Positions 44,830 through 54,456 are shown, counted from the stretch's first letter. The stretch: DNA of 64,000 nt from Pollutimonas sp963706785 (GCA_963706785.1 CAVPNJ010000008.1:62001-126000); one strand, 5' to 3'. The notes: generated by a model from the letters alone, not told the origin. Made by a program: numbers and translations.

Positions 44830-45747
44830 ATGCTTGAAATTCGCCATATGGAAACGCTGACTGCTATTCGTGAGGCGGGTAGCCTTCAAGAGGCGGCAGA
44901 TCGCCTGCACGTAACGCAATCGGCCTTGTCTCATCAATTGCGCGATCTTGAAGTTCGACTTAAAACGACTTTGCTAAATAGGCGAACTCGCCCAGCCAGG
45001 CTGACGACGGCCGCCTTTCGCATACTGGCACTGGCCGACGAAGTACTGCCTCGTGTCAAGGCTACCGAACGTGAACTACAGCGGCTTGCAGCTGGTCGAA
45101 CCGGCCGCTTGCACTTGGCAATCGACTGCCACTCGTGTTTTCAGTGGCTTATGCCGGCACTGGATTCGTTCCGACAAGACTGGCCGGACGTCGCGCTGGA
45201 CCTCTCTGCGGCGTTTTCCTTCGCCCCGCTGCCGGCATTAGTCCGCGGCGACCTTGATCTTGTGGTCACGTCCGACCCGCAAGCCATCGGGTCGGTGGAG
45301 TATGTTCCCTTGTTTCGCTATGAACTGGTTCTGGCAATAGCGTCCTCGAACCCGCTGTCGCAATTCAAGCATATTGAACCCGAACAACTTGCCGATCAGG
45401 TTCTGATCACCTACCCGGTTGACCGCCAACGAATGGATGTATTTACCGTCTTTCTGGATCCGGCCGATGTAGAACCTGCCGCCGTGCGCAAGGCCGAACT
45501 TACACCGATTATCGTGCAACTGGTTGCAAGCCAACGTGGCGTAGCAGCTCTGCCAAACTGGGCTTTGACTGAATACTTGAACTATGGCGGCCTACAGATA
45601 CGCCATTTGGGTGCGAAGGGAATATGGCGCACTTTGTATGCGGCTTTACGGACTGAAGACGTGGACGCCGACTATCTGCAAGCTTTTTTAACGCAGGCTC
45701 GTGAGACCTGCTTTAAAACGCTGGAAGGCATCAAGGCTGTACGGTAG
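44830..45747 (+). CDS. metR: LysR-family regulator MetR
   Basis: 305-residue LysR-type activator of methionine genes with homocysteine as known co-effector in enterics. The N-terminal winged helix is MLEIRHMETLTAIREAGSLQ and AADRLHVTQSALSHQLRDLE; the remainder is the effector domain. Placement divergent from metE and a matching site support the name. Confidence 0.92.
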   Translation: MLEIRHMETLTAIREAGSLQEAADRLHVTQSALSHQLRDLEVRLKTTLLNRRTRPARLTTAAFRILALADEVLPRVKATERELQRLAAGRTGRLHLAIDCHSCFQWLMPALDSFRQDWPDVALDLSAAFSFAPLPALVRGDLDLVVTSDPQAIGSVEYVPLFRYELVLAIASSNPLSQFKHIEPEQLADQVLITYPVDRQRMDVFTVFLDPADVEPAAVRKAELTPIIVQLVASQRGVAALPNWALTEYLNYGGLQIRHLGAKGIWRTLYAALRTEDVDADYLQAFLTQARETCFKTLEGIKAVR

Positions 45748-45807
45748 TCGCCTATTAGTTTATGGTGAACAGACGCAGATTCGATTCGAGTTGACTATCG
45801 AACGAAG

Positions 45808-46323
45808 TCAGAAGTTATGCGGATCGTCGCCGAGTATTCGACGCAGGCATTCGGCTGAAAAACCGCGCGACGCCAAAAAGCGAAATTGCTTGGCATATTC
45901 TTTGGCGTTTACCGGTGCGCTGCCAAACTTCTTTTCCCACACGACGCGCGCTCGATCGATTTCTGTGCCGCGCAATTGCTGGCTTATGCCAGCAATACTC
46001 TCGTCGTTTAAACCATGCTGCCTTAGTTCCTGGACAATGCGGCTGGTGCCCTGACGAGTGGCGCGCCGATTTACCAGGCTTTGTGCGAACCGCTCGTTTG
46101 AAAGCCAGTTCTCACGCTCGAGATCGTTTAATAATTGTTCCAGCTCGTCGTCGCTGCGGGCATAGGCAGCAAGCTTGCGTTGCAGTTCAAGTCGCGAGTT
46201 TTCCCGCCGAGAAAGAATTGCAATAGCCCTAGCCTTCAGAGAAGGCCCCTTCTTAGGGGGGCCCCCGTCAACGTCGGCATCCTGATCGGATAGCGTTTCG
46301 AAATCGTCGACTTTTGCACGCAT
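45808..46323 (-). CDS. recX: RecA modulator RecX
   Basis: 171-residue regulatory protein that binds RecA filaments and limits their activity. RecX repeats are visible (KARAIAILSRRENSRLELQR, LNDLERENWLSNERFAQSLV, QELRQHGLNDESIAGISQQL). It lies 15 bases after recA and is likely co-transcribed and SOS-induced. Confidence 0.93.
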   Translation of the reverse strand: MRAKVDDFETLSDQDADVDGGPPKKGPSLKARAIAILSRRENSRLELQRKLAAYARSDDELEQLLNDLERENWLSNERFAQSLVNRRATRQGTSRIVQELRQHGLNDESIAGISQQLRGTEIDRARVVWEKKFGSAPVNAKEYAKQFRFLASRGFSAECLRRILGDDPHNF

Positions 46324-46338
46324 GGCGGCTCGGATGGC

Positions 46339-47418
46339 TTATTCGACCGGATCTTCTTCGGCGGCCAGGGGCGTTACCTGCTTGCTTACAGTAGAAGCCG
46401 CCTGCGCGACTACGCCCAGTTGTTCACGGACCCGGTTCTCGATTTCGAAAGCCATTTCCGGATGCTCTTTCAGGTATTCGCGCACATTATCTTTACCTTG
46501 TCCGATGCGCGTGCCGCTATAGCTGAACCAGGCCCCAGCCTTGTCGACGATACCTGCCTGCACACCGAGGTCGATGATTTCGCCCTCGCGTGAAATTCCC
46601 GCACCGTACATGATGTCGAACTCGGCTTGCTTGAAGGGCGGCGCAACCTTGTTCTTGACTACCTTGACGCGAGTTTCATTACCGACGACTTCGTCGCCTT
46701 TTTTGATGGCGCCGATGCGACGGATATCAAGCCGAACGGATGCGTAGAATTTAAGCGCATTACCGCCGGTGGTCGTTTCGGGGTTGCCGAACATAACGCC
46801 GATTTTCATGCGGATTTGGTTAATAAAGATAACCATGCAGTTTGCGCGCTTGATATTCGCCGTCAGCTTGCGCAATGCTTGGCTCATGAGACGGGCCTGC
46901 AAGCCTGGCAAAGAGTCACCCATATCGCCTTCGATTTCGGCCTTCGGTACCAATGCGGCAACCGAGTCGATTACGATGAGATCGACCGAACCCGAACGTA
47001 CCAGAGCATCGGTAATTTCCAATGCCTGTTCGCCGGTATCAGGCTGGGAAATAAGCAAGTCGTTGAGATTGACGCCAAGTTTGGAAGCGTATTGCACGTC
47101 GAGCGCATGTTCTGCATCGATAAAGGCGCAGGTGCCGCCAATTTTCTGCATTTCGGCAATGACTTGCAAGGTCAATGTTGTTTTACCCGAAGATTCAGGC
47201 CCATAGATTTCGACGACGCGCCCGCGAGGTAGTCCGCCTACCCCCAACGCAATATCAAGCCCCAAAGACCCCGTAGAGCACACCAGAATATCGTGTTCGA
47301 CCTTGTCGTCGCCATAGCGCATTACCGAACCTTTGCCAAACTGCTTATCAATTTGAGATAAGGCGGCGGCCAGTGCTTTGGCGCGCTCGGTGGAGGCTTT
47401 GCTGTTTTTGTCGTCCAT
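46339..47418 (-). CDS. recA: Recombinase RecA
   Basis: DNA strand-exchange protein and LexA co-protease. 359 residues from the ATG with AAGGA upstream; a longer frame with 17 extra residues has no support. The P-loop GPESSGKTT is near 72-80, and NALKFYASVRLDIRRIG is present. An acidic tail (AAEEDPVE) ends the protein. A LexA box lies 83-98 bases upstream. Confidence 0.98.
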   Translation of the reverse strand: MDDKNSKASTERAKALAAALSQIDKQFGKGSVMRYGDDKVEHDILVCSTGSLGLDIALGVGGLPRGRVVEIYGPESSGKTTLTLQVIAEMQKIGGTCAFIDAEHALDVQYASKLGVNLNDLLISQPDTGEQALEITDALVRSGSVDLIVIDSVAALVPKAEIEGDMGDSLPGLQARLMSQALRKLTANIKRANCMVIFINQIRMKIGVMFGNPETTTGGNALKFYASVRLDIRRIGAIKKGDEVVGNETRVKVVKNKVAPPFKQAEFDIMYGAGISREGEIIDLGVQAGIVDKAGAWFSYSGTRIGQGKDNVREYLKEHPEMAFEIENRVREQLGVVAQAASTVSKQVTPLAAEEDPVE

Positions 47419-47500
47419 GTAGGGATCCTTGACTAAAAGCGAAATAAAAAAAGCGCGGTAAAGCGGCAATTGACGAAGATAATTATTACATCAAATTGTA

Positions 47501-47516
47501 CTGTATAAATACACAG
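47501..47516. promoter_or_regulatory. LexA (SOS) box upstream of recA
   Basis: CTGTATAAATACACAG fits CTGT-N8-ACAG exactly and is close to the E. coli consensus. Expected to repress recA-recX. It also lies about 100 bases from the divergent response-regulator gene. Confidence 0.85.
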
Positions 47517-47614
47517 ATATCCAGCAGTACCCCATCGTAATCCCTGACTATTCAGGCATAATCGTGCGTGTAAGAATAAGAATATCGTTCCAGACCAAGC
47601 TGCAGCTAACTGAC

Positions 47615-48304
47615 ATGCGAATTTTAATCGCCGAAGACGACAGTATTCTTGCGGATGGGCTTTCTCGTTCCCTACGGTATGACGGCTATGCCGTCGATGT
47701 AGTGGCGGACGGCTCCAGTGCTGATTCCGCATTGCAGCTACAAAGCTTTGATCTACTGATTCTAGATCTTGATTTACCGCTAATGCCAGGCTTGTCCGTT
47801 TTGCGCCAGCTACGTCAGCGCAATGCTCCGATACCCGTGCTTATTTTAACCGCGTCCGATACCATCGAACAGCGCGTAAAAGGCCTGGACCTCGGCGCCG
47901 ACGACTATATGGCAAAGCCCTTTGCACTAAGCGAACTTGAAGCCCGTGTAAGGGCTCTTACACGCCGCAGCGCAGGCAACAGTACAACAATGCTCAGACA
48001 CAAGCGGTTGAGCTTCGACCTCAATGGCCGCGTAGCCCGCATTGACGACCAACTTCTCGAGCTATCGGCACGTGAAACCAGCTTGCTGGAAATTTTCCTG
48101 TCGCGCAGCGGACGCATGATCAGCAAGAACCAGTTTGTAGACCTCTTGTGCCAATGGGGTGAAGAAGTCACGCCCAATGCTATCGAGGTCTACATACACC
48201 GTCTACGCAAAAAAATCGAACCCAGCGGCGCCAAAATTGTTACGGTTCGGGGCCTGGGTTACTGCCTGGAAGCCGAAAATCGAAACGATTCACTCGCCGC
48301 CTGA
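47615..48304 (+). CDS. OmpR-family response regulator (TctD/QseB-like)
   Basis: 229 residues from the ATG giving MRILIAEDDSILADGLSRSL; a 17-residue upstream extension is unlikely. Receiver domain with phosphoacceptor Asp51 (LLILDLDLPLMPG) and the conserved Lys in DDYMAKPFAL. A C-terminal OmpR winged helix (SARETSLLEIFLSRSGRMIS, IEVYIHRLRKKIEPSGAKIV). Just upstream of its kinase. TctD is the likely relative, but no tct transport genes are adjacent. Confidence 0.9.
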   Translation: MRILIAEDDSILADGLSRSLRYDGYAVDVVADGSSADSALQLQSFDLLILDLDLPLMPGLSVLRQLRQRNAPIPVLILTASDTIEQRVKGLDLGADDYMAKPFALSELEARVRALTRRSAGNSTTMLRHKRLSFDLNGRVARIDDQLLELSARETSLLEIFLSRSGRMISKNQFVDLLCQWGEEVTPNAIEVYIHRLRKKIEPSGAKIVTVRGLGYCLEAENRNDSLAA

Positions 48305-48327
48305 CGGGCGCCATACAAACAACCTGT

Positions 48328-49848
48328 ATGTCTGATAAGCCATATCCACGCCTCAAGGCCGATGGCGACGATACGCAACGCCTGCCTTTTCTACGATTGT
48401 TTCGTCCGCGGAAAAACAATCGCAGCCTGCTCAACAAAATAATGATCTGGATGTTCGGCCCTCTATTTATGGCGTGGACGATAGGCCTGGTCATTACTTA
48501 TTTTATTGCGCAGAACATCGCCAATGCACCTTATGATCGCACCCTGGCTAATCACCTGCGGATGCTGAAGCATGAAGTCGAACAGCAAAAGATCATCGAC
48601 GGCATACAACTTTCAACGTCAGCCATCACCATTTTGCAAGGTGACCCATCAAATTTGATACGGTGGGAAATTCAGGATGCAAACGGCAATTCAGTAGAGG
48701 GCAATGCCAGCATTCCCTTACCAGCCGACTGGACTTACGAAGACAATGTCATTCGCTTCCGTAATGAAACGATAGATGGTCAAAGCGTGCGGGTTGCTTA
48801 TATTTGGGGCGCTCGGGATATGAATGGCTTGAGCTTTCTGACTGTAGTGGCCCAATCCAACGAAATGCGCGCAACGTTGCAGCAAGAGATTCTGACCGGC
48901 ATGCTTACGCCACAACTGATCGTATTGCCATTAGCCGCACTTCTGGCGGGGCTAGGCCTTACCCAGGGCCTGGAGCCGCTTGCGCTGTTGCAAGAGCGGA
49001 TACGAGCCCGACGTCTTAACGATATGTCGCCAATCAGCGAAGACATTGCACCGGCTGAAATTGTTCCTTTGGTAGGCGCCATGAACAGTTTGCTGGCGCG
49101 CCTCGCGGCCGCCAACAAAACCCAAAGACGCTTCGTAGCCAACGCGGCGCATCAGCTTAAGACGCCTCTGGCGGGTATGCGCACCCAAGCCGAGCTGGCC
49201 TTGCGCGAGCGTAGCCCTGAAAAAATGAACGCTAGTCTTGAGCAACTGATAAAAGGATCGGAACGCGCGACCCGACTAGTAAACCAATTGCTGGCGCTCG
49301 CCCGCGCCGAAAGTCCCCACGAGTCGATACAGTCGCTTTCCGACGTTATAGACCTCAGTGAAATTGCACAGAACGCAACCATGAGCTGGGTTGAAACGGC
49401 TTTGAAGAAACAGCTGGATCTTGGATTCGAGCACGCTTCTGCTTCTATGAGGATATCTGGCAATCAGCTCATGCTGACAGAGCTGCTTAACAACCTCATA
49501 GACAACGCCCTGCTTTATACGCCTTCGCCAGGCTGGGTAACCGTACGTATTGGTGGCGACGCCTTATCTGCTTACCTGGAAGTGGAAGATTCGGGCCCGG
49601 GCATCGCCGCTGCAGATCGAGAGCGCGTCTTTGACCGCTTCTACCGCGTACTCGGTACCGCTGCAGATGGCAGCGGGCTGGGCCTCTCAATTGTCAAGGA
49701 AATTGCTGAGCAGCACTACGCCAGCATTAACTTTATGCCGCCCAGTCAACGCAACGGGATCTCGGGCGGCACGTGCTTGCGCGTGACCTTCACCCGGCTT
49801 AAAGAGGCAACGGCGTATTCGCAGAATGGCATAACGCAACCGGAATAG
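48328..49848 (+). CDS. Sensor histidine kinase (TctE-like)
   Basis: 506 residues. Two helices (about 37-60 and 195-215) flank a periplasmic domain of the 2CSK_N type. The dimerisation box has the phospho-His at about 275 (NAAHQLKTPLAGMRTQAELA). The ATPase domain shows the N box NNLIDNALLYT, G1 DSGPGI and G2 GSGLGLSIV. Pairs with the preceding regulator. The long cytoplasmic N-terminus (about 35 residues) is unusual. Confidence 0.92.
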   Translation: MSDKPYPRLKADGDDTQRLPFLRLFRPRKNNRSLLNKIMIWMFGPLFMAWTIGLVITYFIAQNIANAPYDRTLANHLRMLKHEVEQQKIIDGIQLSTSAITILQGDPSNLIRWEIQDANGNSVEGNASIPLPADWTYEDNVIRFRNETIDGQSVRVAYIWGARDMNGLSFLTVVAQSNEMRATLQQEILTGMLTPQLIVLPLAALLAGLGLTQGLEPLALLQERIRARRLNDMSPISEDIAPAEIVPLVGAMNSLLARLAAANKTQRRFVANAAHQLKTPLAGMRTQAELALRERSPEKMNASLEQLIKGSERATRLVNQLLALARAESPHESIQSLSDVIDLSEIAQNATMSWVETALKKQLDLGFEHASASMRISGNQLMLTELLNNLIDNALLYTPSPGWVTVRIGGDALSAYLEVEDSGPGIAAADRERVFDRFYRVLGTAADGSGLGLSIVKEIAEQHYASINFMPPSQRNGISGGTCLRVTFTRLKEATAYSQNGITQPE

Positions 49849-50027
49849 TCGGCCTCGCTAAAAAACATCAAATTCAGCCCTTTTTTGACGAAAAAAGAGG
49901 CGGGACGGAGAAATAGTCAGTTTCGAGTCAGGCTGATCCCCTAATTTATGCATTACCCGCTTTGCGAGTAAGTAAACAGGGGCAAAGAACCGGACCTGTT
50001 ACAGGCCATTCCGAGATAGGAGACATC

Positions 50028-51725
50028 ATGAACACATCGACAACCGTCGCTCAGCCGGGAGGTCCTGTAATGGGGGCTCCGGATGCAACCCACCGCGCAA
50101 TGACCGCGGAAGAGCGCAAAGTAATTTTTGCCTCATCTTTGGGAACCGTATTTGAGTGGTACGACTTCTACCTATATGGCTCATTGGCCACCATTATCGC
50201 GGCCCACTTTTTCTCTGGCGTTAACCCGACGGCCGGCTTTATTTTTGCCTTGTTGGCTTTCGCGGCCGGTTTTGCTGTACGACCATTTGGTGCACTAGTA
50301 TTCGGTCGGCTGGGCGATCTGGTCGGGCGTAAATATACGTTCTTGATCACAATCATCATTATGGGTCTGTCGACGTTTCTGGTCGGCGTGCTTCCCTCCT
50401 ACAGCTCGATCGGCATGGCGGCTCCAGTGATTCTAATCGCGCTGCGCCTGCTGCAAGGCCTGGCCTTGGGGGGCGAATACGGAGGTGCGGCAACCTATGT
50501 TGCGGAACATGCTCCCCAGAATCGCCGCGGTTTTTACACCAGCTGGATCCAGACCACTGCAACCCTGGGCTTGTTCCTTTCCTTGCTAATTATCCTAGGG
50601 ATCCGTACCGCCATAGGCGAAGAAGCGTTCCTGGACTGGGGCTGGCGCATTCCCTTCTTAATCTCGGTCGTCTTGCTGGGTATTTCGGTGTGGATCCGTA
50701 TGCAACTTAACGAATCGCCGGCATTCAAGAAAATGAAGGCTGAAGGCACCGGCTCTAAAGCACCTATCAAAGATTCTTTTGGCAAATGGAGCAATCTGAA
50801 ACTGGTTCTACTTGCCTTATTCGGCGTGACAGCCGGTCAGGCCGTAGTTTGGTACACCGGCCAGTTCTATGCTTTGTTCTTCCTGACCAAAACGTTAGCA
50901 GTAGAAGCCAATACGGCCAATATCATGATCGCCCTGGCTTTGCTCATAGGCACGCCGTTCTTTGTTGTATTCGGCGCGCTGTCCGACCGAATCGGGCGCA
51001 AACCCATCATCATGGCGGGCTGTCTAATCGCCGCTTTAACCTATTTCCCTGTATTCAAAGCAGTCACTCACTTTGCCAATCCTGCGCTGGAAGCGGCCCA
51101 AGCCAGTGCCCCGGTAACCATCATTGCGGACCCGAATACCTGCTCTTTCCAATTCAATCCGGTGGGGACCTCGGCCTTTACCAGTTCTTGCGACGTCTTG
51201 AAGGCCTTTATGGCTGGAAATTCCGTCAATTACAACAATCAGTCGGCGCCGGCCGGCACGGTTGCGAAGGCGAAGATAGGTGACCAGGAATTCACCTCTT
51301 TCGAAGGACTGCAGCTTAGCAAGGCCGATTTCACCGCAAAGTCCGCCGAACTGAAGAAGTCGCTGACTGAAGCGATTCGCAGCCACGGCTATCCAGCGAA
51401 AGCAGATCCGTCTCAGATCAACTACGTCATGGTCGTACTGTTGCTGACCTTCTTGGTGATACTGGTCACAATGGTTTACGGGCCGATTGCGGCGATGCTG
51501 GTTGAAATGTTTCCGACGCGGATCCGCTATACCTCCATGAGCATGCCCTACCATATCGGAAATGGCTGGTTCGGAGGATTCCTGCCGCCGGTGGCGTTTG
51601 CAGTCGTCGCGGCAACCGGGAATATCTACGACGGCTTATGGTATCCGATAATTATCGCTTCACTAACGCTGGTGATCGGACTGCTCTTCGTAAAAGAGAC
51701 GAAAGACAACAATATCAACGCTTGA
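50028..51725 (+). CDS. MHS-family metabolite:proton symporter
   Basis: MFS transporter of 565 residues from the ATG with TAGGAGA upstream. The motif GRLGDLVGRKYTFL after TM2 and LALGGEYGGAATYVAEHAP in TM4 are typical of the MHS (shikimate/proline/alpha-ketoglutarate) group. A periplasmic loop of about 115 residues between TM9 and TM10, with two cysteines (CSFQF and SSCDVLKAF), makes it longer than the usual 430. It sits downstream of the two-component system and may be its target. The substrate is not predictable. Confidence 0.88.
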   Translation: MNTSTTVAQPGGPVMGAPDATHRAMTAEERKVIFASSLGTVFEWYDFYLYGSLATIIAAHFFSGVNPTAGFIFALLAFAAGFAVRPFGALVFGRLGDLVGRKYTFLITIIIMGLSTFLVGVLPSYSSIGMAAPVILIALRLLQGLALGGEYGGAATYVAEHAPQNRRGFYTSWIQTTATLGLFLSLLIILGIRTAIGEEAFLDWGWRIPFLISVVLLGISVWIRMQLNESPAFKKMKAEGTGSKAPIKDSFGKWSNLKLVLLALFGVTAGQAVVWYTGQFYALFFLTKTLAVEANTANIMIALALLIGTPFFVVFGALSDRIGRKPIIMAGCLIAALTYFPVFKAVTHFANPALEAAQASAPVTIIADPNTCSFQFNPVGTSAFTSSCDVLKAFMAGNSVNYNNQSAPAGTVAKAKIGDQEFTSFEGLQLSKADFTAKSAELKKSLTEAIRSHGYPAKADPSQINYVMVVLLLTFLVILVTMVYGPIAAMLVEMFPTRIRYTSMSMPYHIGNGWFGGFLPPVAFAVVAATGNIYDGLWYPIIIASLTLVIGLLFVKETKDNNINA

Positions 51726-51783
51726 TTCAAAAGTGATTCAACTAGCTAGCAATATGACCGACAAGTGTTAAACAATCGGCCAG

Positions 51784-51813
51784 CCGCCCCTCGGCAAAAG
51801 GGGCGGTTCTTTT
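51784..51813 (+). terminator. Terminator after the MHS transporter
   Basis: CCGCCCC and GGGGCGG with a nine-base loop, followed by TTCTTTTATTT, about 60 bases after the stop. Confidence 0.8.
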
Positions 51814-51839
51814 ATTTGCCACAGACGTCTCTATTCAGC

Positions 51840-52037
51840 GGCGTGTCAGACTGCCTATCTACAATCTACTCCATAGAAAAGATTCTTGTCTGTGGTGTCA
51901 GCGACTGATCCCACGGTTCGACGACGCAGGGGAATCGATTCTGTCGCCTTTGTTGCGCGCCCCGCAATCTTTGTCAGCGCAACAGCAGGTGTGCTCTCTA
52001 ATGGCCCGGTGCTGTCGCACTTCGGGCCATTTTTTTT
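51840..52037 (+). ncRNA. Possible small RNA ending in a strong terminator
   Basis: No good reading frame is seen in this stretch, yet at 52001-52037 it has a long hairpin (ATGGCCCG and CGGGCCAT with an inner GTGC-GCAC pair) and eight T on the plus strand. The MHS gene already has its own terminator 190 bases earlier, so a separate short transcript is implied. I tried to match 6S RNA and tmRNA features and could not. The 5' end is unknown. Confidence 0.35.
52001..52037 (+). terminator. Strong intrinsic terminator before rdgC
   Basis: Twelve-bp interrupted stem with TGTC loop followed by eight T. Located 149 bases before rdgC and reading on the plus strand only. Confidence 0.85.
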
Positions 52038-52185
52038 GTAACGTTTGCTCACCTTCCCCCGGCAGAATCCTTGAAATGAAGCCCTATTAAAAATGGGCTT
52101 ACAATCGTCGCTCTTTACTCTTTATTGGCCGACGCTCCGCCCCGACGCGAATTTGCCCCGGCCGCAACTCAAGAAGACATTAAAC

Positions 52186-53082
52186 ATGTGGTTCAAGAAT
52201 CTCAGGATATTCCGACTGGCCCCTACATGGTCGTGTACCGTGAACTCCCTGGAAGCAGCCATTGAGAAACAGGCCTTCCAGCCAAGCGGCAGCCAGGAAA
52301 TGCAAAGCTTGGGCTGGGTGCCACCCCGCGAAACCAGCGGTCTGATACATGCTCTGGACGGACAATACTTGCTTAGCTTGCGCGCCGAAAAGAAATTGTT
52401 GCCCACGACGGTCATCAATCAGGTGGCAAAAGCCAAGGCCCAGGAAATTGAAGAGCAACAAGGCTTCAAACCCGGGCGCAAGCAGATGAAAGAAATCAAG
52501 GAGCAGGTCTCTGTCGAGCTCTTGCCTAAAGCATTCAGTATTTATCGAGACACCCGCGTGTGGATAGATACAAAAAATCATTGGCTAGTGATCGATGCGG
52601 CCGCGGCGGCCAAAAGCGATGAAGTGCTTGGAATGTTGGCCAAGGCCATAGATTCGTTCCCAATTGCCCCGCTCTATGTGGAAGAATCCCCAGCCGCTGC
52701 TATGACAAACTGGCTTGTCAGCGATGAACCTCCGTCTAACTTCAGCATCGACCAGGATACCGAACTGCGTTCTACTAGCGAAAACGGTGCAGCGGTGCGT
52801 TACGTTCGTCAAAGCATCGAAATCGACGACGTGCGCAAGCACGTACAAGCCGGTAAACAATGTACTCGTCTGGCCTTGACCTGGGCGGACCGTGTTTCGT
52901 TCACAATGACAGAGGGTTTGGACATCAAGCGGGTCAATCCGCTAGACGTCCTGAAGGAAGGCCAGGATAGCTCGGCACATAATGACGACGAGCAGTTTGA
53001 CTCCGACTTCGCATTGATGACGGGCGAGTTGTCCAAGCTTATTGCCGATCTGGTCGAAGCGCTGGGTGGCGAAAGAAAATAG
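52186..53082 (+). CDS. rdgC: Recombination-associated protein RdgC
   Basis: Ring-forming DNA-binding protein that limits RecA action, nucleoid associated. 298 residues from the ATG giving MWFKNLRIFRLAP, the canonical RdgC start; the upstream frame is not used. Other conserved stretches are SLGWVPPRETSG, LRAEKKLLPTTVINQ and the C-terminal ALTWADRVSFTMTEGLDIKR. No neighbouring phage genes. Confidence 0.95.
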   Translation: MWFKNLRIFRLAPTWSCTVNSLEAAIEKQAFQPSGSQEMQSLGWVPPRETSGLIHALDGQYLLSLRAEKKLLPTTVINQVAKAKAQEIEEQQGFKPGRKQMKEIKEQVSVELLPKAFSIYRDTRVWIDTKNHWLVIDAAAAAKSDEVLGMLAKAIDSFPIAPLYVEESPAAAMTNWLVSDEPPSNFSIDQDTELRSTSENGAAVRYVRQSIEIDDVRKHVQAGKQCTRLALTWADRVSFTMTEGLDIKRVNPLDVLKEGQDSSAHNDDEQFDSDFALMTGELSKLIADLVEALGGERK

Positions 53083-53163
53083 ACCTTGTGGTCATTTTGC
53101 TTACTGTCTTTAATGCTACGCGCCGGATATGCCGGGGGCCTGAAGAAGCGCCCCCGACATCGT

Positions 53164-54456
53164 TCAGTCCATGCCGTGAAAGATGCTGTCATCGGGACCG
53201 ATATGAGAAGGAGGACTCCAGGTGACATCGCGCAGTGAGTGTTGCACGAGGCCCTCCACGCCGAGCAGAACCGCAAAAATCGCCATACGCACAGGAATGC
53301 CATTGTCAGTCTGACGGAATATCGCCAAGCGCGAATCGTGATTCAGATCAACGCTTAAATCGTTCGCCCCTTCGCGGCTGTCGCGCGGCAAGGGATGCAT
53401 CACAATTACGTCTGGCCCGCAGCATTTATCAATGATCGCCTTGTTTACCTGAAAGTCCGGGGTATAGCCCTCGAGTTCTTCGGCAGCGAAGCGCTCTTTC
53501 TGCACCCGAGTCGCGTAAATAACATCTGCCCCCACCAGGCCCTCTTCGAGAGAATTAGTCTGCAGTATGGTATGGCCGTGCTTGCCCGTCTGCTCGAGGA
53601 TGTAGTCCGGCATTTCGAGACCACGTGGCGATATCAAGGTAAATTTAAGCCCGCGGTACAGCGCCAGCAGCTTGATCAGCGAATGGACTGTTCGGCCATA
53701 TTTCAGGTCGCCTACTAATGCTATATGTGCTCCGTCCAGCAATTTTCCCAACCGCGAAAATTCGGTGAGTATTGTATAAAGATCCAGCAATGCCTGGCTA
53801 GGATGTTCGCCGGGGCCATCGCCCCCGTTCACAACAGGAATGTTGGAAGCCCGGGCAAACTCGGCCACCGAACCTTTTTCAGGATGCCGGATTACCATCG
53901 CATCGACGTAGCCGCTCATTACCCGGCTGGTGTCATAGATGGACTCGCCTTTTGCCATTGACGAAAACGTGAACCCCGTTGTGTCGCACACCGAGCCACC
54001 TAATCTGCAGAAAGCGGCGCCGAAACTGACCCGGGTTCGAGTACTGGCTTCGAAGAACAAATTACCCAGGACCGCGCCTTCCAAAACGCGAGAGACCTTT
54101 TGACGCCGCGCGATAGGCTGCATCTGATCCGCAATGCGAAACAGCTCTTCCACCGATTCCCGGGAAAACTGATCTACGGACAATAGCTGATGCTTGCCTT
54201 CGTAAGCAATTCGTTCCCTGAGCGGTCCAGATTGTGCGCTCTGCGCATATTTTCTGAGCAGTGCTTCATTCTCGACTATTTCAGTGACGAACCGGCTCAC
54301 GACCTCCGGCATGCTGCGAAATTCCTGCGACCCCTCCGGCAGCAACCACGTATCAAGCGCGCGGCGCTTAACGCCCACCCGGACGGCGAAGACGTCACGA
54401 GTCAAATTCAAACGACGCATAGCATCGCGGAGGAATACTTGTTGTGAGACAGCCAT
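53164..54456 (-). CDS. pyrB: Aspartate carbamoyltransferase, long form with N-terminal HTH-like domain
   Basis: Condenses carbamoyl phosphate with aspartate, first committed step of pyrimidine synthesis. 430 residues, about 110 longer than the standard catalytic chain. The carbamoyl-phosphate motif ASTRTRVSF is at 137-145, GGDGPGEHPSQALLDLYTIL and HPLPRDSREG are intact. The N-terminal 90 residues (MAVSQQVFLRDAMRRLNLTR through VVSRFVTEIV) resemble a helix-turn-helix domain. Similar long forms are known in some betaproteobacteria. No pyrI is nearby. Confidence 0.93.
   Translation of the reverse strand: MAVSQQVFLRDAMRRLNLTRDVFAVRVGVKRRALDTWLLPEGSQEFRSMPEVVSRFVTEIVENEALLRKYAQSAQSGPLRERIAYEGKHQLLSVDQFSRESVEELFRIADQMQPIARRQKVSRVLEGAVLGNLFFEASTRTRVSFGAAFCRLGGSVCDTTGFTFSSMAKGESIYDTSRVMSGYVDAMVIRHPEKGSVAEFARASNIPVVNGGDGPGEHPSQALLDLYTILTEFSRLGKLLDGAHIALVGDLKYGRTVHSLIKLLALYRGLKFTLISPRGLEMPDYILEQTGKHGHTILQTNSLEEGLVGADVIYATRVQKERFAAEELEGYTPDFQVNKAIIDKCCGPDVIVMHPLPRDSREGANDLSVDLNHDSRLAIFRQTDNGIPVRMAIFAVLLGVEGLVQHSLRDVTWSPPSHIGPDDSIFHGMD

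Noticed and set aside
51840..52037. 6S RNA or tmRNA
   Set aside because: I could not match the conserved central bubble of 6S RNA or the tag and tRNA-like ends of tmRNA.
51855..52052. A 65-codon minus-strand frame before rdgC
   Set aside because: It starts inside the strong plus-strand terminator and has no recognisable ribosome site or family.
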